Source: Bacteroidota bacterium (GTDB lineage: Bacteria > Bacteroidota > Bacteroidia > Cytophagales > Cyclobacteriaceae). From it: DNA of 64,000 nt. Both the position numbers and the translations under genes were made by a program. Shown here in pieces: positions 53,737 through 63,523 of the stretch. Positions within the stretch are counted from its first letter, which is position 1. Every line of letters starts with the position of its first letter. Location of the stretch: positions 62,001 through 126,000 of the forward strand of contig JACOSO010000086.1 of assembly GCA_016178785.1 (NCBI GenBank). The letters are read 5' to 3'. The notes below the pieces were generated by a model. That model was not told the origin of the DNA, made no database searches, and saw only the letters and a program-made list of their open reading frames with translations.

Positions 53737-54489
53737 ATGAAAAATAAACTATTACTAGTTTTAATTGCCTTTGTTGGCTCTCATGTTGCACAAGCTCAAA
53801 CGGTCGATGAAATCATCTCCAAATACTTTGAGAATACAGGCGGCATCGACAAATGGAAATCCCTTCAGAACATGAAGATGACTGCAACCGGAAAACAGGG
53901 AGCGCTTGAGTTCCCAATGACAATCGTACAGTTAAAAGACGGCAGGCAAATGTCCGCGGTTACCTTTCAAGGCAAAGTAATAAAGCAAGGAGTTTATGAT
54001 GGCTCTACACTATGGTCTCACAATTTTACAAATATGAAGGCTGAAAAAAGTGATGCCGAGGCTACTGAGAATTATAAACAAGATATTGGCGAGTTCCCAG
54101 ACCCATTTTTGAATTACAAGGAGAGAGGCTTAAAAGCAGAACTAATTGGCAAGGAAAAAATAGATGGCACTGAAACATTTAAAATAAAGTTGACAAAGAA
54201 GCCCATCAAAGTTGACGGAACACCCACCGATAATGTTGTCTTCTATTATTTTGATGCAGAAAATTTTGTGCCGATCATGACTGAATCAGAAATTAAATCT
54301 GGACCCGCTAAAGGTCAAATATCTCAAAATAAGATGAGCGACTACCAGGAAGCAAGTGGGCTTATGTTTCCGTTTTCTTTTGCTCAAGGTTTAAAAGGTC
54401 AGCCTAGCGGGTTTTCGATGACAGCATCCAAGGTTGAGGTCAATGTAAAAGTAGACGACAAGGATTTTGCCTTCCCCACTGAGAACTAA
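53737..54489 (+). CDS. LolA/LolB-like secreted protein
   Basis: A 250-residue protein with signal peptide (MKNKLLLVLIAFVGSHVAQAQ). TVDEIISKYFENTGGIDKWKSLQNMKMTATGK and the later TFKIKLTKKPIKVDGTPTDNVVFYYFDAENFVPI resemble proteins annotated as outer membrane lipoprotein-sorting proteins. Position after a LolC/E-type permease fits but does not prove a transport role. Ends at an intrinsic terminator. Confidence 0.75.
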   Translation: MKNKLLLVLIAFVGSHVAQAQTVDEIISKYFENTGGIDKWKSLQNMKMTATGKQGALEFPMTIVQLKDGRQMSAVTFQGKVIKQGVYDGSTLWSHNFTNMKAEKSDAEATENYKQDIGEFPDPFLNYKERGLKAELIGKEKIDGTETFKIKLTKKPIKVDGTPTDNVVFYYFDAENFVPIMTESEIKSGPAKGQISQNKMSDYQEASGLMFPFSFAQGLKGQPSGFSMTASKVEVNVKVDDKDFAFPTEN

Positions 54490-54512
54490 AAATCATGAAT
54501 CAATAGGATTTT

Positions 54513-54544
54513 AAATACTTCAAAAGATTTGAAGTATTTTTTTT
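54513..54544 (+). terminator. Intrinsic terminator
   Basis: Twelve-bp stem AAATACTTCAAA / TTTGAAGTATTT with a 3-base loop followed by a T run, 24 bp after the LolA/B-like stop. Confidence 0.9.
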
Positions 54545-54562
54545 ACCATAAAAAATACCAGA

Positions 54563-57500
54563 ATGAAAAAAATCTATTTTCTCATCACACAATTGCTTTT
54601 TCTTCAGGCAACTTCATCTTTTGGTCAGGACGCAGTGGCCAAAGGAAAAGAGCTGTTTGGAGATCTTCGAGCGCGTCACATAGGCCCTGCTTTAATGAGC
54701 GGCCGCATCTCTGATCTCGAATTGCATCCTACCAATGATCGAATAATTTTAGCAGGCACTGCCGGTGGAGGTGTTTGGAAGAGCACTAATGGCGGAGCCA
54801 CATTCAATTCCATCTTTGATGACTATTGTCAATCGATTGGGGCAGTGGAAATTGATCCCTCCAATCCTGACAATGTGATCTGGGTAGGCACAGGCGAGAC
54901 ATGGACGAGAAACAGTGTCTCCATTGGCGATGGCTTATACAAAACCGTTGATGGTGGCAGCAACTGGGTGAAAATGGGATTCGACAAATCGGAGCGCATA
55001 GCCGGTGTTCAGGTGAATCCGAAAAATCCGGATGAAGTATACGTTGCGGTACTCGGTCCACTTTGGAGTGACAGTGAAGAGCGTGGTCTATACAAGACTA
55101 TGGATGGGGGAAAAACCTGGAATAAAATTTTGTACGTCAACCAAACCACCGGCTGCAGCGATCTAACCCTTGATCCTAAAGATCCCAATATTGTTTATGC
55201 AACCTTCTGGGATTTTAGAAGACAGCCATGGGCGTTCAGGTCGGGCGGAGAGAACAGTGGATTGTACAAATCAACTGACGCTGGAAAGACTTTCAATAAA
55301 ATTCACAATGGATTTCCGAAAGGAAAACTCGGACGTATGGCTATAGCTGTTGCTCCCTCTAATTCAAAAATTTTGTATACCGTAATTGAATCGGAACAAG
55401 ATAAGGACAAGGGGCTATACCGGAGTGATGATGCCGGAGCGAGCTGGAAGCAACTCAATAATGACTTTGGAATTGTAGTGCGCCCATTCTATTTCTCACG
55501 CATTGAAGTCGACCCAAGAAACCCTGAAGTGGTGGTAAAAGCGGGGCTGCTCGGTTCCATTTCGCGTGATGGAGGGAAAACTTTCAAAAATTTGGGCCCC
55601 AATCATTCCGATGTGCATGACATTGTTTTTGATATCCATAATTCTGATCACTTGTATGCGGCCACTGACGGTGGCATTTATCGCTCATGGGATGGAGGCA
55701 CAACGTTGGAAATAGTAGAGAACATGCCTGTCTGTCAATTCTATCACGTCAGCGTTGATAATGAAGAGCCATACAATGTGTATGGAGGCCTTCAGGACAA
55801 CGGCTGCTGGTTTGGTCCTTCGCAATCACCTGGAGGTGTGGAAGCAAAGGATTGGAGACGTGTTGGCTTTGGTGATGGCTACCGCGTTTATCCTCATCCA
55901 ACGAAGAAATTAATTTACTCTGAAATGCAGGGTGCTGAAAACGTTTGGCGTTTTGACCCAGCAAAAGATCAGGCAAAGACTATTCAGCCTTTAGCCGGTG
56001 CAGGAGAAACTGATGCTAAACACAAACTGCGTTTCAACTGGAATGCAGCGATGGCAATCAGTGTGCATAAGCCTGACCGTTTTTACATGGGCAGTCAGTT
56101 TGTTCATCGTTCGGAAGATATGGGCGAAACGTGGACAAAAATTTCCCCGGATCTTACAACTAATGATCCTAATAAACAGAATCAAGAAAATTCTGGAGGG
56201 TTGTCAAAAGACAATTCGGGTGCCGAAAATCACTGTACTGTTTTCACGATTGCCGAATCCCCGCTGGATGAAAACATTATTTGGGCCGGAACCGATGATG
56301 GCAATTTGCAATTGACGAAAGATGGAGGAAAAACATGGACGAACGTGATTGCGAATGTTCCGGGTCTCCCCAAAAGCACAATGGTCTATCATATTGAAGC
56401 CAGCGTTTTCGGAAAGGGTAATGCGTACGCTGTTTTCACAGGCTATCAAATCGGGGATAAGAACACCTACGTGTACAAAACGACAGATTTTGGAACAACC
56501 TGGAAGTCAATCGCCACCCCGGATATCTATGGTTTCGCCAGGAATATTCAGGAAGATTATGCCAATGAAAACCTTCTGTTTTTGGGAACGGAGTTCGGAT
56601 TATACGTCACACTGAATGGCGGTGGAAGTTGGTACAAGTTCACCAACAACATGCCCGCTGCCAATGTGCATTTTATCGAGCTGCATAAGAAGACAAATGA
56701 TCTCGTTATTGCAACTCATGGTCGTGGAATAATTATCATCGATGATATTAGTCCGTTGCGTCAGTTGACTGAGGAAGCCATGAATAAAGATCTCTTCTTT
56801 TTCACAACTAAACCAACACACATTTCAGAAACTAATGGCTTTGGTGGTGCAAGCACAGAGACACAATTTGTCGGAGAGAATCCAAGCACGGCAGCAAGGA
56901 TAATTTATTACCTGAAGAAAAGACATACGCTTGGAAAGATGACCATGGAAATTCAGGATGCCACCGGAAATAAAGTCATGGAACTCACTCCAGGAAAATC
57001 GAAAGGCATCAACGTGGTAGAGTGGAATTACAACATCAAACCGCCAAAAGTTGCGACAGGCAAGACGTTCTCGTTTGGCGGATTTACTTCGCAACGTGTT
57101 CCTGCGGGCACTTATAAAGTGGTCATTCAAAAAGGCAAGGACACATACACCAATAATCTCGTAATTGAATATGACCCTAAATCAGAGGTTCCTTTGGCGG
57201 ATCGCAAGCTTCAGGAGGAAACAACCAAGAAGCTCTATAACATGTCACAGGAATTGGCTTACATGGTTTACGAGATTGATGAGACGGTTAAATATGCAGA
57301 AGGCGTAAAATCAAAAAATGCTGCTGCTGCTAAATCAATAACTCCTTTAATCACTGAACTCACAAAACTGAAAGAGACTCTTGTGGTTATGAAAGGAGAC
57401 AACTACGTGGGTGCTGCCGAGCCACAGCTTCGCGAAAAATTGTCTGATCTCTATAGCAAAGTTGCAAGTAGTTACTACAAGCCAAACACAGCCGAATTAG

Positions 57501-57661
57501 GAAACCTTCAAGCCCTTGAAACCAGATTCAATAATTCTAAAACGGAATTCAAAAAGATCAAGGATAAGGAACTGAAAAAATTAACTTCATTGCTTACTCC
57601 TGAAAACAAATTCGGATCGGTGCCAATGAAATCATACGATGAGTATATAAAAGAGCCTTGA
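54563..57661 (+). CDS. Sortilin/VPS10-type BNR-repeat protein
   Basis: A 1032-residue secreted protein with signal peptide. Ten Asp-box type words ([ST]xDxGxxW) can be read, such as TVDGGSNWVK, TMDGGKTWNK, SRDGGKTFKN and TKDGGKTWTN, forming beta-propellers. These are the repeats of sortilin/VPS10 and glycosyl-hydrolase-type proteins, and HGRGIIIIDDI near residue 715 is a typical closing strand. The last 250 residues include an FlgD-like/Ig-type part (GINVVEWNYNIKPP, AGTYKVVIQKG) and a helical tail. Role in surface carbohydrate or protein handling is inferred. Confidence 0.88.
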   Translation: MKKIYFLITQLLFLQATSSFGQDAVAKGKELFGDLRARHIGPALMSGRISDLELHPTNDRIILAGTAGGGVWKSTNGGATFNSIFDDYCQSIGAVEIDPSNPDNVIWVGTGETWTRNSVSIGDGLYKTVDGGSNWVKMGFDKSERIAGVQVNPKNPDEVYVAVLGPLWSDSEERGLYKTMDGGKTWNKILYVNQTTGCSDLTLDPKDPNIVYATFWDFRRQPWAFRSGGENSGLYKSTDAGKTFNKIHNGFPKGKLGRMAIAVAPSNSKILYTVIESEQDKDKGLYRSDDAGASWKQLNNDFGIVVRPFYFSRIEVDPRNPEVVVKAGLLGSISRDGGKTFKNLGPNHSDVHDIVFDIHNSDHLYAATDGGIYRSWDGGTTLEIVENMPVCQFYHVSVDNEEPYNVYGGLQDNGCWFGPSQSPGGVEAKDWRRVGFGDGYRVYPHPTKKLIYSEMQGAENVWRFDPAKDQAKTIQPLAGAGETDAKHKLRFNWNAAMAISVHKPDRFYMGSQFVHRSEDMGETWTKISPDLTTNDPNKQNQENSGGLSKDNSGAENHCTVFTIAESPLDENIIWAGTDDGNLQLTKDGGKTWTNVIANVPGLPKSTMVYHIEASVFGKGNAYAVFTGYQIGDKNTYVYKTTDFGTTWKSIATPDIYGFARNIQEDYANENLLFLGTEFGLYVTLNGGGSWYKFTNNMPAANVHFIELHKKTNDLVIATHGRGIIIIDDISPLRQLTEEAMNKDLFFFTTKPTHISETNGFGGASTETQFVGENPSTAARIIYYLKKRHTLGKMTMEIQDATGNKVMELTPGKSKGINVVEWNYNIKPPKVATGKTFSFGGFTSQRVPAGTYKVVIQKGKDTYTNNLVIEYDPKSEVPLADRKLQEETTKKLYNMSQELAYMVYEIDETVKYAEGVKSKNAAAAKSITPLITELTKLKETLVVMKGDNYVGAAEPQLREKLSDLYSKVASSYYKPNTAELGNLQALETRFNNSKTEFKKIKDKELKKLTSLLTPENKFGSVPMKSYDEYIKEP

Positions 57662-57680
57662 TTTTAAAATAGCTCTAACT

Positions 57681-57715
57681 AGAAGAGGCCGCCCATTTCG
57701 TGGGCGGCCTCTTCT
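57681..57715. terminator. Bidirectional terminator
   Basis: Fifteen-bp GC-rich stem AGAAGAGGCCGCCCA / TGGGCGGCCTCTTCT with loop TTTCG, between the convergent sortilin-type and prfA genes. Confidence 0.93.
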
Positions 57716-57730
57716 TCTTACAAAATAATT

Positions 57731-58801
57731 TTACTTCTGGCCCTCAGCCATCTTCTCTGCTGTTTCTGCGATCTTCAATTGCTCAATGAAATCGTCCACC
57801 TCACCATTCATTATGGCTGGAAGGTTGTGTTGCGTGTACCCAATACGGTGATCAGTCACACGGCTCTGAGGATAATTGTATGTTCTGATTTTTTCTGAGC
57901 GATCGCCACTGCGTACCTGACTTCTGCGTGATGCGCCAATTTCTGCCTGTTGTTTCTCCACCTCCATTTCATAGAGCTTCGTGCGGAGCATTTGTAAGGC
58001 GCGTTCGCGGTTGCCGTGTTGTGAACGCTCAACCTGGCAAGTGATCACGATGCCGGTCGGCTTGTGCGTGAGTTGCACTTTGGTTTCTACTTTGTTTACA
58101 TTCTGACCTCCTGCTCCGCTTGATCTTGCGGTTTGAAATTCAAGATCGGCAGGATTAAGTTCAACATCTACCTCTTCAGCTTCCGGCAACACAACTACAG
58201 ATGCGGCCGATGTATGCACTCTTCCTTGCTGTTCTGTGGCTGGCACACGCTGTACCCGATGAACCCCTGATTCATATTTCAACAAACCATAAGCGCCTTC
58301 ACCTTCCACACTGGTGATCACTTCTTTGTAGCCTCCTGCGGTTCCTTCAGTTACGTCCATCACTAAAAACTTGTAGCCCCTCCTTTCGCAAAAGCGCTGA
58401 TACATTCTCCAGAGGTCTCCGGCAAAAATCGCGGCCTCATCACCACCTGTTCCCGCGCGGATTTCAAGAATGGCATTCTTTTCATCGTTCGGGTCTTTAG
58501 GCATCAGCAATTCTTTGATTTCGATTTCAACGGCATCACGCTTGGGTTCGAGCTCATCAATTTCCATTTTGGCTAGTTCACGCATCTCGGGATCTTTCTC
58601 TTTTTGGAGAACTTCTTTGGCGTGTTTAATTCCATCCAAAGCAGATTGATACAGATCGTATTTGATTACCACTTTTTCCAGGTCGCGATATTCCTTGCTC
58701 AACTGCTGGAATCTTTTCTGATCCTTCACGGTCTCGGGTTGAACCAGCAGCATTCCTACTTCTTCGAATCGGTTCTTTATTTCTACTAACTTCTCAATCA
58801 T
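57731..58801 (-). CDS. prfA: Peptide chain release factor 1
   Basis: RF1, terminating translation at UAA and UAG. The codon-recognition region [17 protein letters not shown] carries the PAT-type tripeptide of RF1, and the catalytic GGQ is in [19 protein letters not shown]. At 356 residues the length is standard. Single-gene unit. Confidence 0.97.
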   Translation of the reverse strand: MIEKLVEIKNRFEEVGMLLVQPETVKDQKRFQQLSKEYRDLEKVVIKYDLYQSALDGIKHAKEVLQKEKDPEMRELAKMEIDELEPKRDAVEIEIKELLMPKDPNDEKNAILEIRAGTGGDEAAIFAGDLWRMYQRFCERRGYKFLVMDVTEGTAGGYKEVITSVEGEGAYGLLKYESGVHRVQRVPATEQQGRVHTSAASVVVLPEAEEVDVELNPADLEFQTARSSGAGGQNVNKVETKVQLTHKPTGIVITCQVERSQHGNRERALQMLRTKLYEMEVEKQQAEIGASRRSQVRSGDRSEKIRTYNYPQSRVTDHRIGYTQHNLPAIMNGEVDDFIEQLKIAETAEKMAEGQK

Positions 58802-59210
58802 AACCTTGATTATTCATTATTAAAGCTCATTCCATGATAACTAAGTTTCTCTATCACATTAAACGGAATGATTATTCTGATTTCCCTGATAAAATGACGA
58901 TTTAGAATATGCGTGATAGATCTAGAAACAAGATCGATGAAGCCCATGAGCAATAAGTCATGTGAATCAGATTAATCATTGGTTTCGATCGAGTTGCTTT
59001 CAGTATTTTTAAGCAAAACAGTGGCAGATGCATATCCTGGTTTAAAATGAGGCGCAAGTTAGTAAATCATTGGTGGTCGGTCACTGTTCACTTTTTTTAA
59101 AACGACTGTTCATTTTTCGACACCTGTCAAATTTAAAGCTCCTTTTTTCACGGATTTCTAAGTTTTAAAATTCAGAACGGTTTTTGTGACTGCCCCTAAA
59201 ACGAAATCAC
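58802..59210. other. 409-bp gap with possible LytTR-type sites
   Basis: No convincing gene. The region upstream of the small membrane protein holds a pair of similar 9-base words (59083-59113) that fit a LytTR-type operator. The rest is AT-rich and without clear structure. Confidence 0.5.
59083..59113 (+). promoter_or_regulatory. Direct repeat, possible LytTR-type operator
   Basis: ACTGTTCAC (59083-59091) and ACTGTTCAT (59105-59113) are direct repeats of nine bases separated by 13, the spacing of LytTR boxes, with a GTT core. They lie about 100-130 bp upstream of the gene at 59211. No LytTR gene is in the window. Confidence 0.5.
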
Positions 59211-59516
59211 ATGGTCAAGGCATTCTCATTTTTGATTATCAGCCTCTTACTTTTGATAGCCGTGCCGATATGTATCGGAATTGCTGGAGGAATATTTGGA
59301 TTAATCTTTGGGTTAATTGGTGGAGTGATCGGCTTAATTTTTGGGATAATCGGAGGAATATTTGAATTCATCGGATGGATTTTTAGCTCGATGATGCACC
59401 TTTTGTTTGGAGGGCACTCCCACTTTGGGTTTCACCCATGGCACTGGCATTTCAATGGTTTTGTTTTTGCCGCTTTGGTTATTTTGATCATAGCGATTTC
59501 ACAAAGAAGGAAATAG
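59211..59516 (+). CDS. Small glycine/isoleucine-rich membrane protein
   Basis: A 101-residue protein, mostly hydrophobic: GIAGGIFGLIFGLIGGVIGLIFGIIGGIFEFIGWIF is a tandem of GGxxGxIFG words, so the membrane helices are likely built by repetition. Then a histidine-rich loop HSHFGFHPWHWHF (six histidines) and a last helix ending RRK. Function unknown; histidines suggest metal contact. It ends 1 bp from the convergent next gene. Confidence 0.7.
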   Translation: MVKAFSFLIISLLLLIAVPICIGIAGGIFGLIFGLIGGVIGLIFGIIGGIFEFIGWIFSSMMHLLFGGHSHFGFHPWHWHFNGFVFAALVILIIAISQRRK

Positions 59517-59517
59517 A

Positions 59518-60540
59518 TCAAATTTTTAACTCAGACCGAAGCGCAAGTATGTGATTCCTAAGCCCATCTTGCCATGATTCATCGGCATCCCACTTCGTTC
59601 CTAAGAAAATATTTCCGTACTCCGTGTTCTTAAAATAGAATTTGTAAATCATTTTTTTAGCTCGGATGGTTTTGATTTTCTGTTCATCGTTTTCAAAATA
59701 ATTCGTTGAAAGTGAGCTTGCAGTTTGTGTGACATCATATCCCAAAATCTCTCGTGCCACATCACCGCGAGTGTGAACAAACCGAAGCACCAATCGATAT
59801 CCTTTCTCTTCCAATTCTGAATCTGTTAAATCCGGGTCTACCAAATCATACTTCGTTGGCAGCGTTTCTTTCAGAAAAACCTCAAGTTCTTTGTCGTCAG
59901 ATTCATTACCAAAACGAGGAATCGCTGTTTTAAACTGACGCACATCGGGCGAAAAACGTTCGTCTCGTTTTCCCCTGTAAAAATTTAGTGAAGCACCTGC
60001 CTCGGGAAGATCGCTGATCAAAAAATTAGCCTTCCTCTCTGAGCTAACGGCAAACCGATAAACCGTGCGCAACAGTTCTCGGAGTGAAGCATTGCTCTGT
60101 TTCCATGAAGTGTGCTCTTTGTCTGCAAGATTTCTTGTATTGTTGTATTCAGTAATGATAATCTGATACCTGTCTTTTTCTTTTTGAAGAAGAATAAGAA
60201 ATTTAATTGCTCGCGTATTGAAATAATTTGAAAGTACGCGTGAAGGGTCGATTCCTGAAAGTACATAGTCTACATCGAGATAAGATACTGCATCAATACC
60301 CGCCTGCTGAAAATGTTTTTGCACTTCCTGAAGTTCTTCGTTTGTGTAGGCGATCTCGTACAACACAATTGATCGCTGAGAAAGTATCCCCTTAGGGAGG
60401 GAGGAGCCAAAATTTAGTCGGGATGTAAGATTATCTTCTTCTGAAGATGGCTGCGCAGCGCAGAACGCAGAAATCGAGAAAAGAAAAATGAAAAGTGGTA
60501 GCCGCACGATTAAGTTTGTTGCTGGAACGGATTTTTTCAA
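59518..60540 (-). CDS. Secreted hypothetical protein
   Basis: A 340-residue protein with signal peptide ending in AFCAAQ. The start is probably the TTG at 60540, since no ATG precedes the signal in frame; a GTG at 60507 is the alternative. The mature part is mixed alpha/beta with a terminal GTKWDADESW. No family recognised. It ends 1 bp from the convergent small membrane protein gene. Confidence 0.65.
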   Translation of the reverse strand: MKKSVPATNLIVRLPLFIFLFSISAFCAAQPSSEEDNLTSRLNFGSSLPKGILSQRSIVLYEIAYTNEELQEVQKHFQQAGIDAVSYLDVDYVLSGIDPSRVLSNYFNTRAIKFLILLQKEKDRYQIIITEYNNTRNLADKEHTSWKQSNASLRELLRTVYRFAVSSERKANFLISDLPEAGASLNFYRGKRDERFSPDVRQFKTAIPRFGNESDDKELEVFLKETLPTKYDLVDPDLTDSELEEKGYRLVLRFVHTRGDVAREILGYDVTQTASSLSTNYFENDEQKIKTIRAKKMIYKFYFKNTEYGNIFLGTKWDADESWQDGLRNHILALRSELKI

Positions 60541-60628
60541 AGGATATTGGTTGCTTCTTCACAAAAGTGGCAAAACTTTGTACCGTTCTCAATAAATCAA
60601 AGAGCTAAAATTCATTTAATAGTTTTTA

Positions 60629-60660
60629 TTTGTACTGAAACCTTTAGCATTACATTTTTG
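60629..60660 (+). promoter_or_regulatory. Candidate Bacteroidota promoter of uvrA
   Basis: TTTG (60629-60632) and TACATTTTTG (60651-60660) with an 18-base spacer approach the TTTG-N19-TANNTTTG pattern of Bacteroidota. The start codon is 17 bases downstream of the second box, so the 5' leader would be very short. Confidence 0.4.
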
Positions 60661-60676
60661 TACTCTTATCCAACTC

Positions 60677-63523
60677 ATGTCTTCCACGTCAGCAAAAAAA
60701 AGTATTGATTACTCAGGTCACGAGTTCATCGAAGTGATTGGCGCTCGTGAGCACAACCTGAAAAACATCAGTGTGGCTCTGCCGCGCAATCAGTTCATCG
60801 TGATCACAGGCATCAGTGGAAGTGGCAAATCATCTTTAGCTTTTGATACTATTTATGCCGAAGGCCAACGTAGGTACATGGAGAGCTTTTCAGCTTACGC
60901 AAGAAGCTTCATTGGCAATCTTGAAAGACCGGATGTTGATAAGATTAACGGTCTCAGCCCTGTTATTTCCATCGAGCAGAAAACGACTTCGCGCAATCCA
61001 CGATCAACTGTTGGGACAGTAACTGAGATCTATGATTTCATGCGTCTGCTTTTTGCCCGTGCGGGCGAAGCGTTCTCCTATCTCACAGGCGAACGGATGA
61101 TCCGTCAATCAGAAGACCAAATTCTCGATTCGATCATTTCAAATTTCTCAGGAAAGAAGTTGACGCTCCTCGCCCCGGTTGTTAAGGGTCGCAAAGGCCA
61201 TTATCGCGAATTGTTTGTACAGATCAGGAAGCAAGGCTACACCAAAGTGCGTGTGGATGGAGTTGTGCAAGACATTGTGGCAAAAATGCAGGTGGATCGT
61301 TTCAAAATACATGACATTGAAATTGTGATTGATCGAATTGTTCCGGATTCAAAGGACAGGCATCGCATCGGGCAATCTTTGACTACCGCTTTGAAAGAAG
61401 GCAAAGGAGTTATTATTGCCTTAGAGGAACACGGAAGGACACATCACTTTTCCAAATTTTTAATGGACCCGAAGACCGGGTTATCGTATGATGAACCGGC
61501 TCCAAATAATTTCTCTTTCAACTCTCCCTATGGCGCTTGCCCCGTATGTACTGGTTTAGGAGTAATCGAAGAAATCACGGAGGAGTCAATCATTCCGGAT
61601 AAAAAATTGAGTATCAGCCGTGGAGGAATTTTGCCTTTGGGTGAATACCGAGACATCTGGATTTTCAAAAAGGTAGAAGCCATACTTAAGCGGTATAAAC
61701 TTACGCTCACTACTCCCATCAAGGAAATTCCGAAAGAAGTGATGCACATTTTGCTGTATGGCGATGACGTGCCGGTTGCCGTTCCTTCAGTAAAATATCC
61801 GGATACCGAGTGGAACACCAAATTTGAAGGCATCATCAGCTTTCTACAAAAATTAAAGGAGGAAAGTACAGAGAACATGAAAAGGTGGGTTGAGGATTTT
61901 ACCGTCACCAAAGTTTGCCCTGAGTGTCACGGAGCGCGCTTGAAAAAAGAATCACTTCATTTTAAAATCGATGAAAAAAACATTGCTCAGCTCTCTGAAC
62001 TGAATATTGATGCTCTTAAAAAATGGTTTGACGGATTAGAAAAACGGCTCAATGAAAAGCAAAAAGTAATTGCCGCTGAAATTTTGAAGGAGATTCGAAA
62101 GCGGATCGGTTTTCTGTTGGATGTCGGTTTAGATTATCTGCATCTCAATCGGCCGTTAAGAACTTTAAGTGGGGGTGAAGCGCAGCGCATCAGGCTTGCC
62201 ACTCAAATCGGAACGCAGCTTGTAGGGGTGCTTTACATTTTGGATGAGCCCAGTATTGGCCTTCATGCCCGCGACAATGTAAAACTAATTAAAGCTTTGA
62301 AAGACCTGCGTGACCTTGGTAATTCTGTAATTGTTGTTGAGCACGACAAAGAGATGATGCTTGAGTGCGACTACCTCATCGATATTGGCCCTGGTGCCGG
62401 ACGGCACGGTGGAAATATTGTAGGTGAAGGAACGCCCAAAGAATTTTTAAAGAACAAGAGTACTACGGCAAAATATTTAAATGGCGAGCTTTCAATTAAT
62501 TATTCGAAAGACCGCAGAAAAGGAACCGGTGAAAAACTTTCGTTGCTTGGAGCCACTGGTAACAATCTGAAAAACGTTGATCTCGAAATAGCTTTAGGTA
62601 AGCTTACCTGTATCACAGGAGTTTCGGGAAGTGGAAAGTCAACGTTGATCCATGAAACTCTTTTCCCGATTTTAAATCAGCATTTTTTTAACTCAAGGAC
62701 TGAGCCCCTAGCTTACAAAAAAGTGGATGGATTAAAACTGATCGACAAAGTGATTGAAGTTGATCAATCACCTATCGGCAGAACACCGCGATCAAACCCT
62801 GCGACATACACAGGCGTTTTCACTGACATCCGCGATTTGTTCTCTCAAATGCCTGAGGCAAAAATCCGCGGGTACAAAACAGGGAGGTTTTCTTTTAATG
62901 TAAAAGGAGGCCGTTGCGAAACTTGTGAAGGAGCCGGCTTGCGTTTGATCGAAATGGAATTTTTGCCTGATGTTTACGTGCCTTGTGAAACGTGCAAAGG
63001 CAAACGCTATAATCGCGAAACATTAGAGGTACGCTTCAAAGGAAAATCCATCAGCGATGTGCTCGACATGACTGTAGAGGAAGCTGTGACTTTCTTCGAA
63101 AATCAACCCAGGATTTTGCGCAAGATTGAAACGCTCAATGAAGTAGGCCTTGGATACATTTCACTCGGACAACACGCAACAACCCTTTCTGGGGGAGAAG
63201 CTCAACGCGTAAAGCTTGCAACGGAGCTCAGTAAGCGTGATACCGGAAAAACATTGTACATTTTAGATGAACCCACCACTGGCTTGCATTTTCAAGACAT
63301 CAGCCATTTGCTTGATGTCCTTCAAAAACTGGTGGACAAAGGAAACACGGTGCTTGTCATTGAACATAACATGGACGTGATCAAATCTGCTGATCATATC
63401 ATCGACCTTGGGCCTGAAGGTGGCGCGGGTGGAGGAAGGATAATTGCAACCGGAACACCCGAGCAAGTTTCCAAAAACCCTGCGAGTTATACTGGGAAGT
63501 TTTTGAAAATGGAGCTTAGTTAG
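60677..63523 (+). CDS. uvrA: Excinuclease ABC subunit A
   Basis: UvrA, damage-recognition ATPase of nucleotide excision repair, 948 residues. The two ABC modules show GISGSGKSSLAFDTIYAEGQRRY, LRTLSGGEAQRIRLA, GVSGSGKSTLIHETL and ATTLSGGEAQRVKLATEL. The second zinc finger is complete (CETCEGAG and CETCKGKR). In the first, C288 and C291 (CPVC) are present but the earlier CxxC is absent, replaced by FSKFLMDPKTGLSYDEP. It overlaps the convergent next gene by 4 bp. Confidence 0.97.
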   Translation: MSSTSAKKSIDYSGHEFIEVIGAREHNLKNISVALPRNQFIVITGISGSGKSSLAFDTIYAEGQRRYMESFSAYARSFIGNLERPDVDKINGLSPVISIEQKTTSRNPRSTVGTVTEIYDFMRLLFARAGEAFSYLTGERMIRQSEDQILDSIISNFSGKKLTLLAPVVKGRKGHYRELFVQIRKQGYTKVRVDGVVQDIVAKMQVDRFKIHDIEIVIDRIVPDSKDRHRIGQSLTTALKEGKGVIIALEEHGRTHHFSKFLMDPKTGLSYDEPAPNNFSFNSPYGACPVCTGLGVIEEITEESIIPDKKLSISRGGILPLGEYRDIWIFKKVEAILKRYKLTLTTPIKEIPKEVMHILLYGDDVPVAVPSVKYPDTEWNTKFEGIISFLQKLKEESTENMKRWVEDFTVTKVCPECHGARLKKESLHFKIDEKNIAQLSELNIDALKKWFDGLEKRLNEKQKVIAAEILKEIRKRIGFLLDVGLDYLHLNRPLRTLSGGEAQRIRLATQIGTQLVGVLYILDEPSIGLHARDNVKLIKALKDLRDLGNSVIVVEHDKEMMLECDYLIDIGPGAGRHGGNIVGEGTPKEFLKNKSTTAKYLNGELSINYSKDRRKGTGEKLSLLGATGNNLKNVDLEIALGKLTCITGVSGSGKSTLIHETLFPILNQHFFNSRTEPLAYKKVDGLKLIDKVIEVDQSPIGRTPRSNPATYTGVFTDIRDLFSQMPEAKIRGYKTGRFSFNVKGGRCETCEGAGLRLIEMEFLPDVYVPCETCKGKRYNRETLEVRFKGKSISDVLDMTVEEAVTFFENQPRILRKIETLNEVGLGYISLGQHATTLSGGEAQRVKLATELSKRDTGKTLYILDEPTTGLHFQDISHLLDVLQKLVDKGNTVLVIEHNMDVIKSADHIIDLGPEGGAGGGRIIATGTPEQVSKNPASYTGKFLKMELS

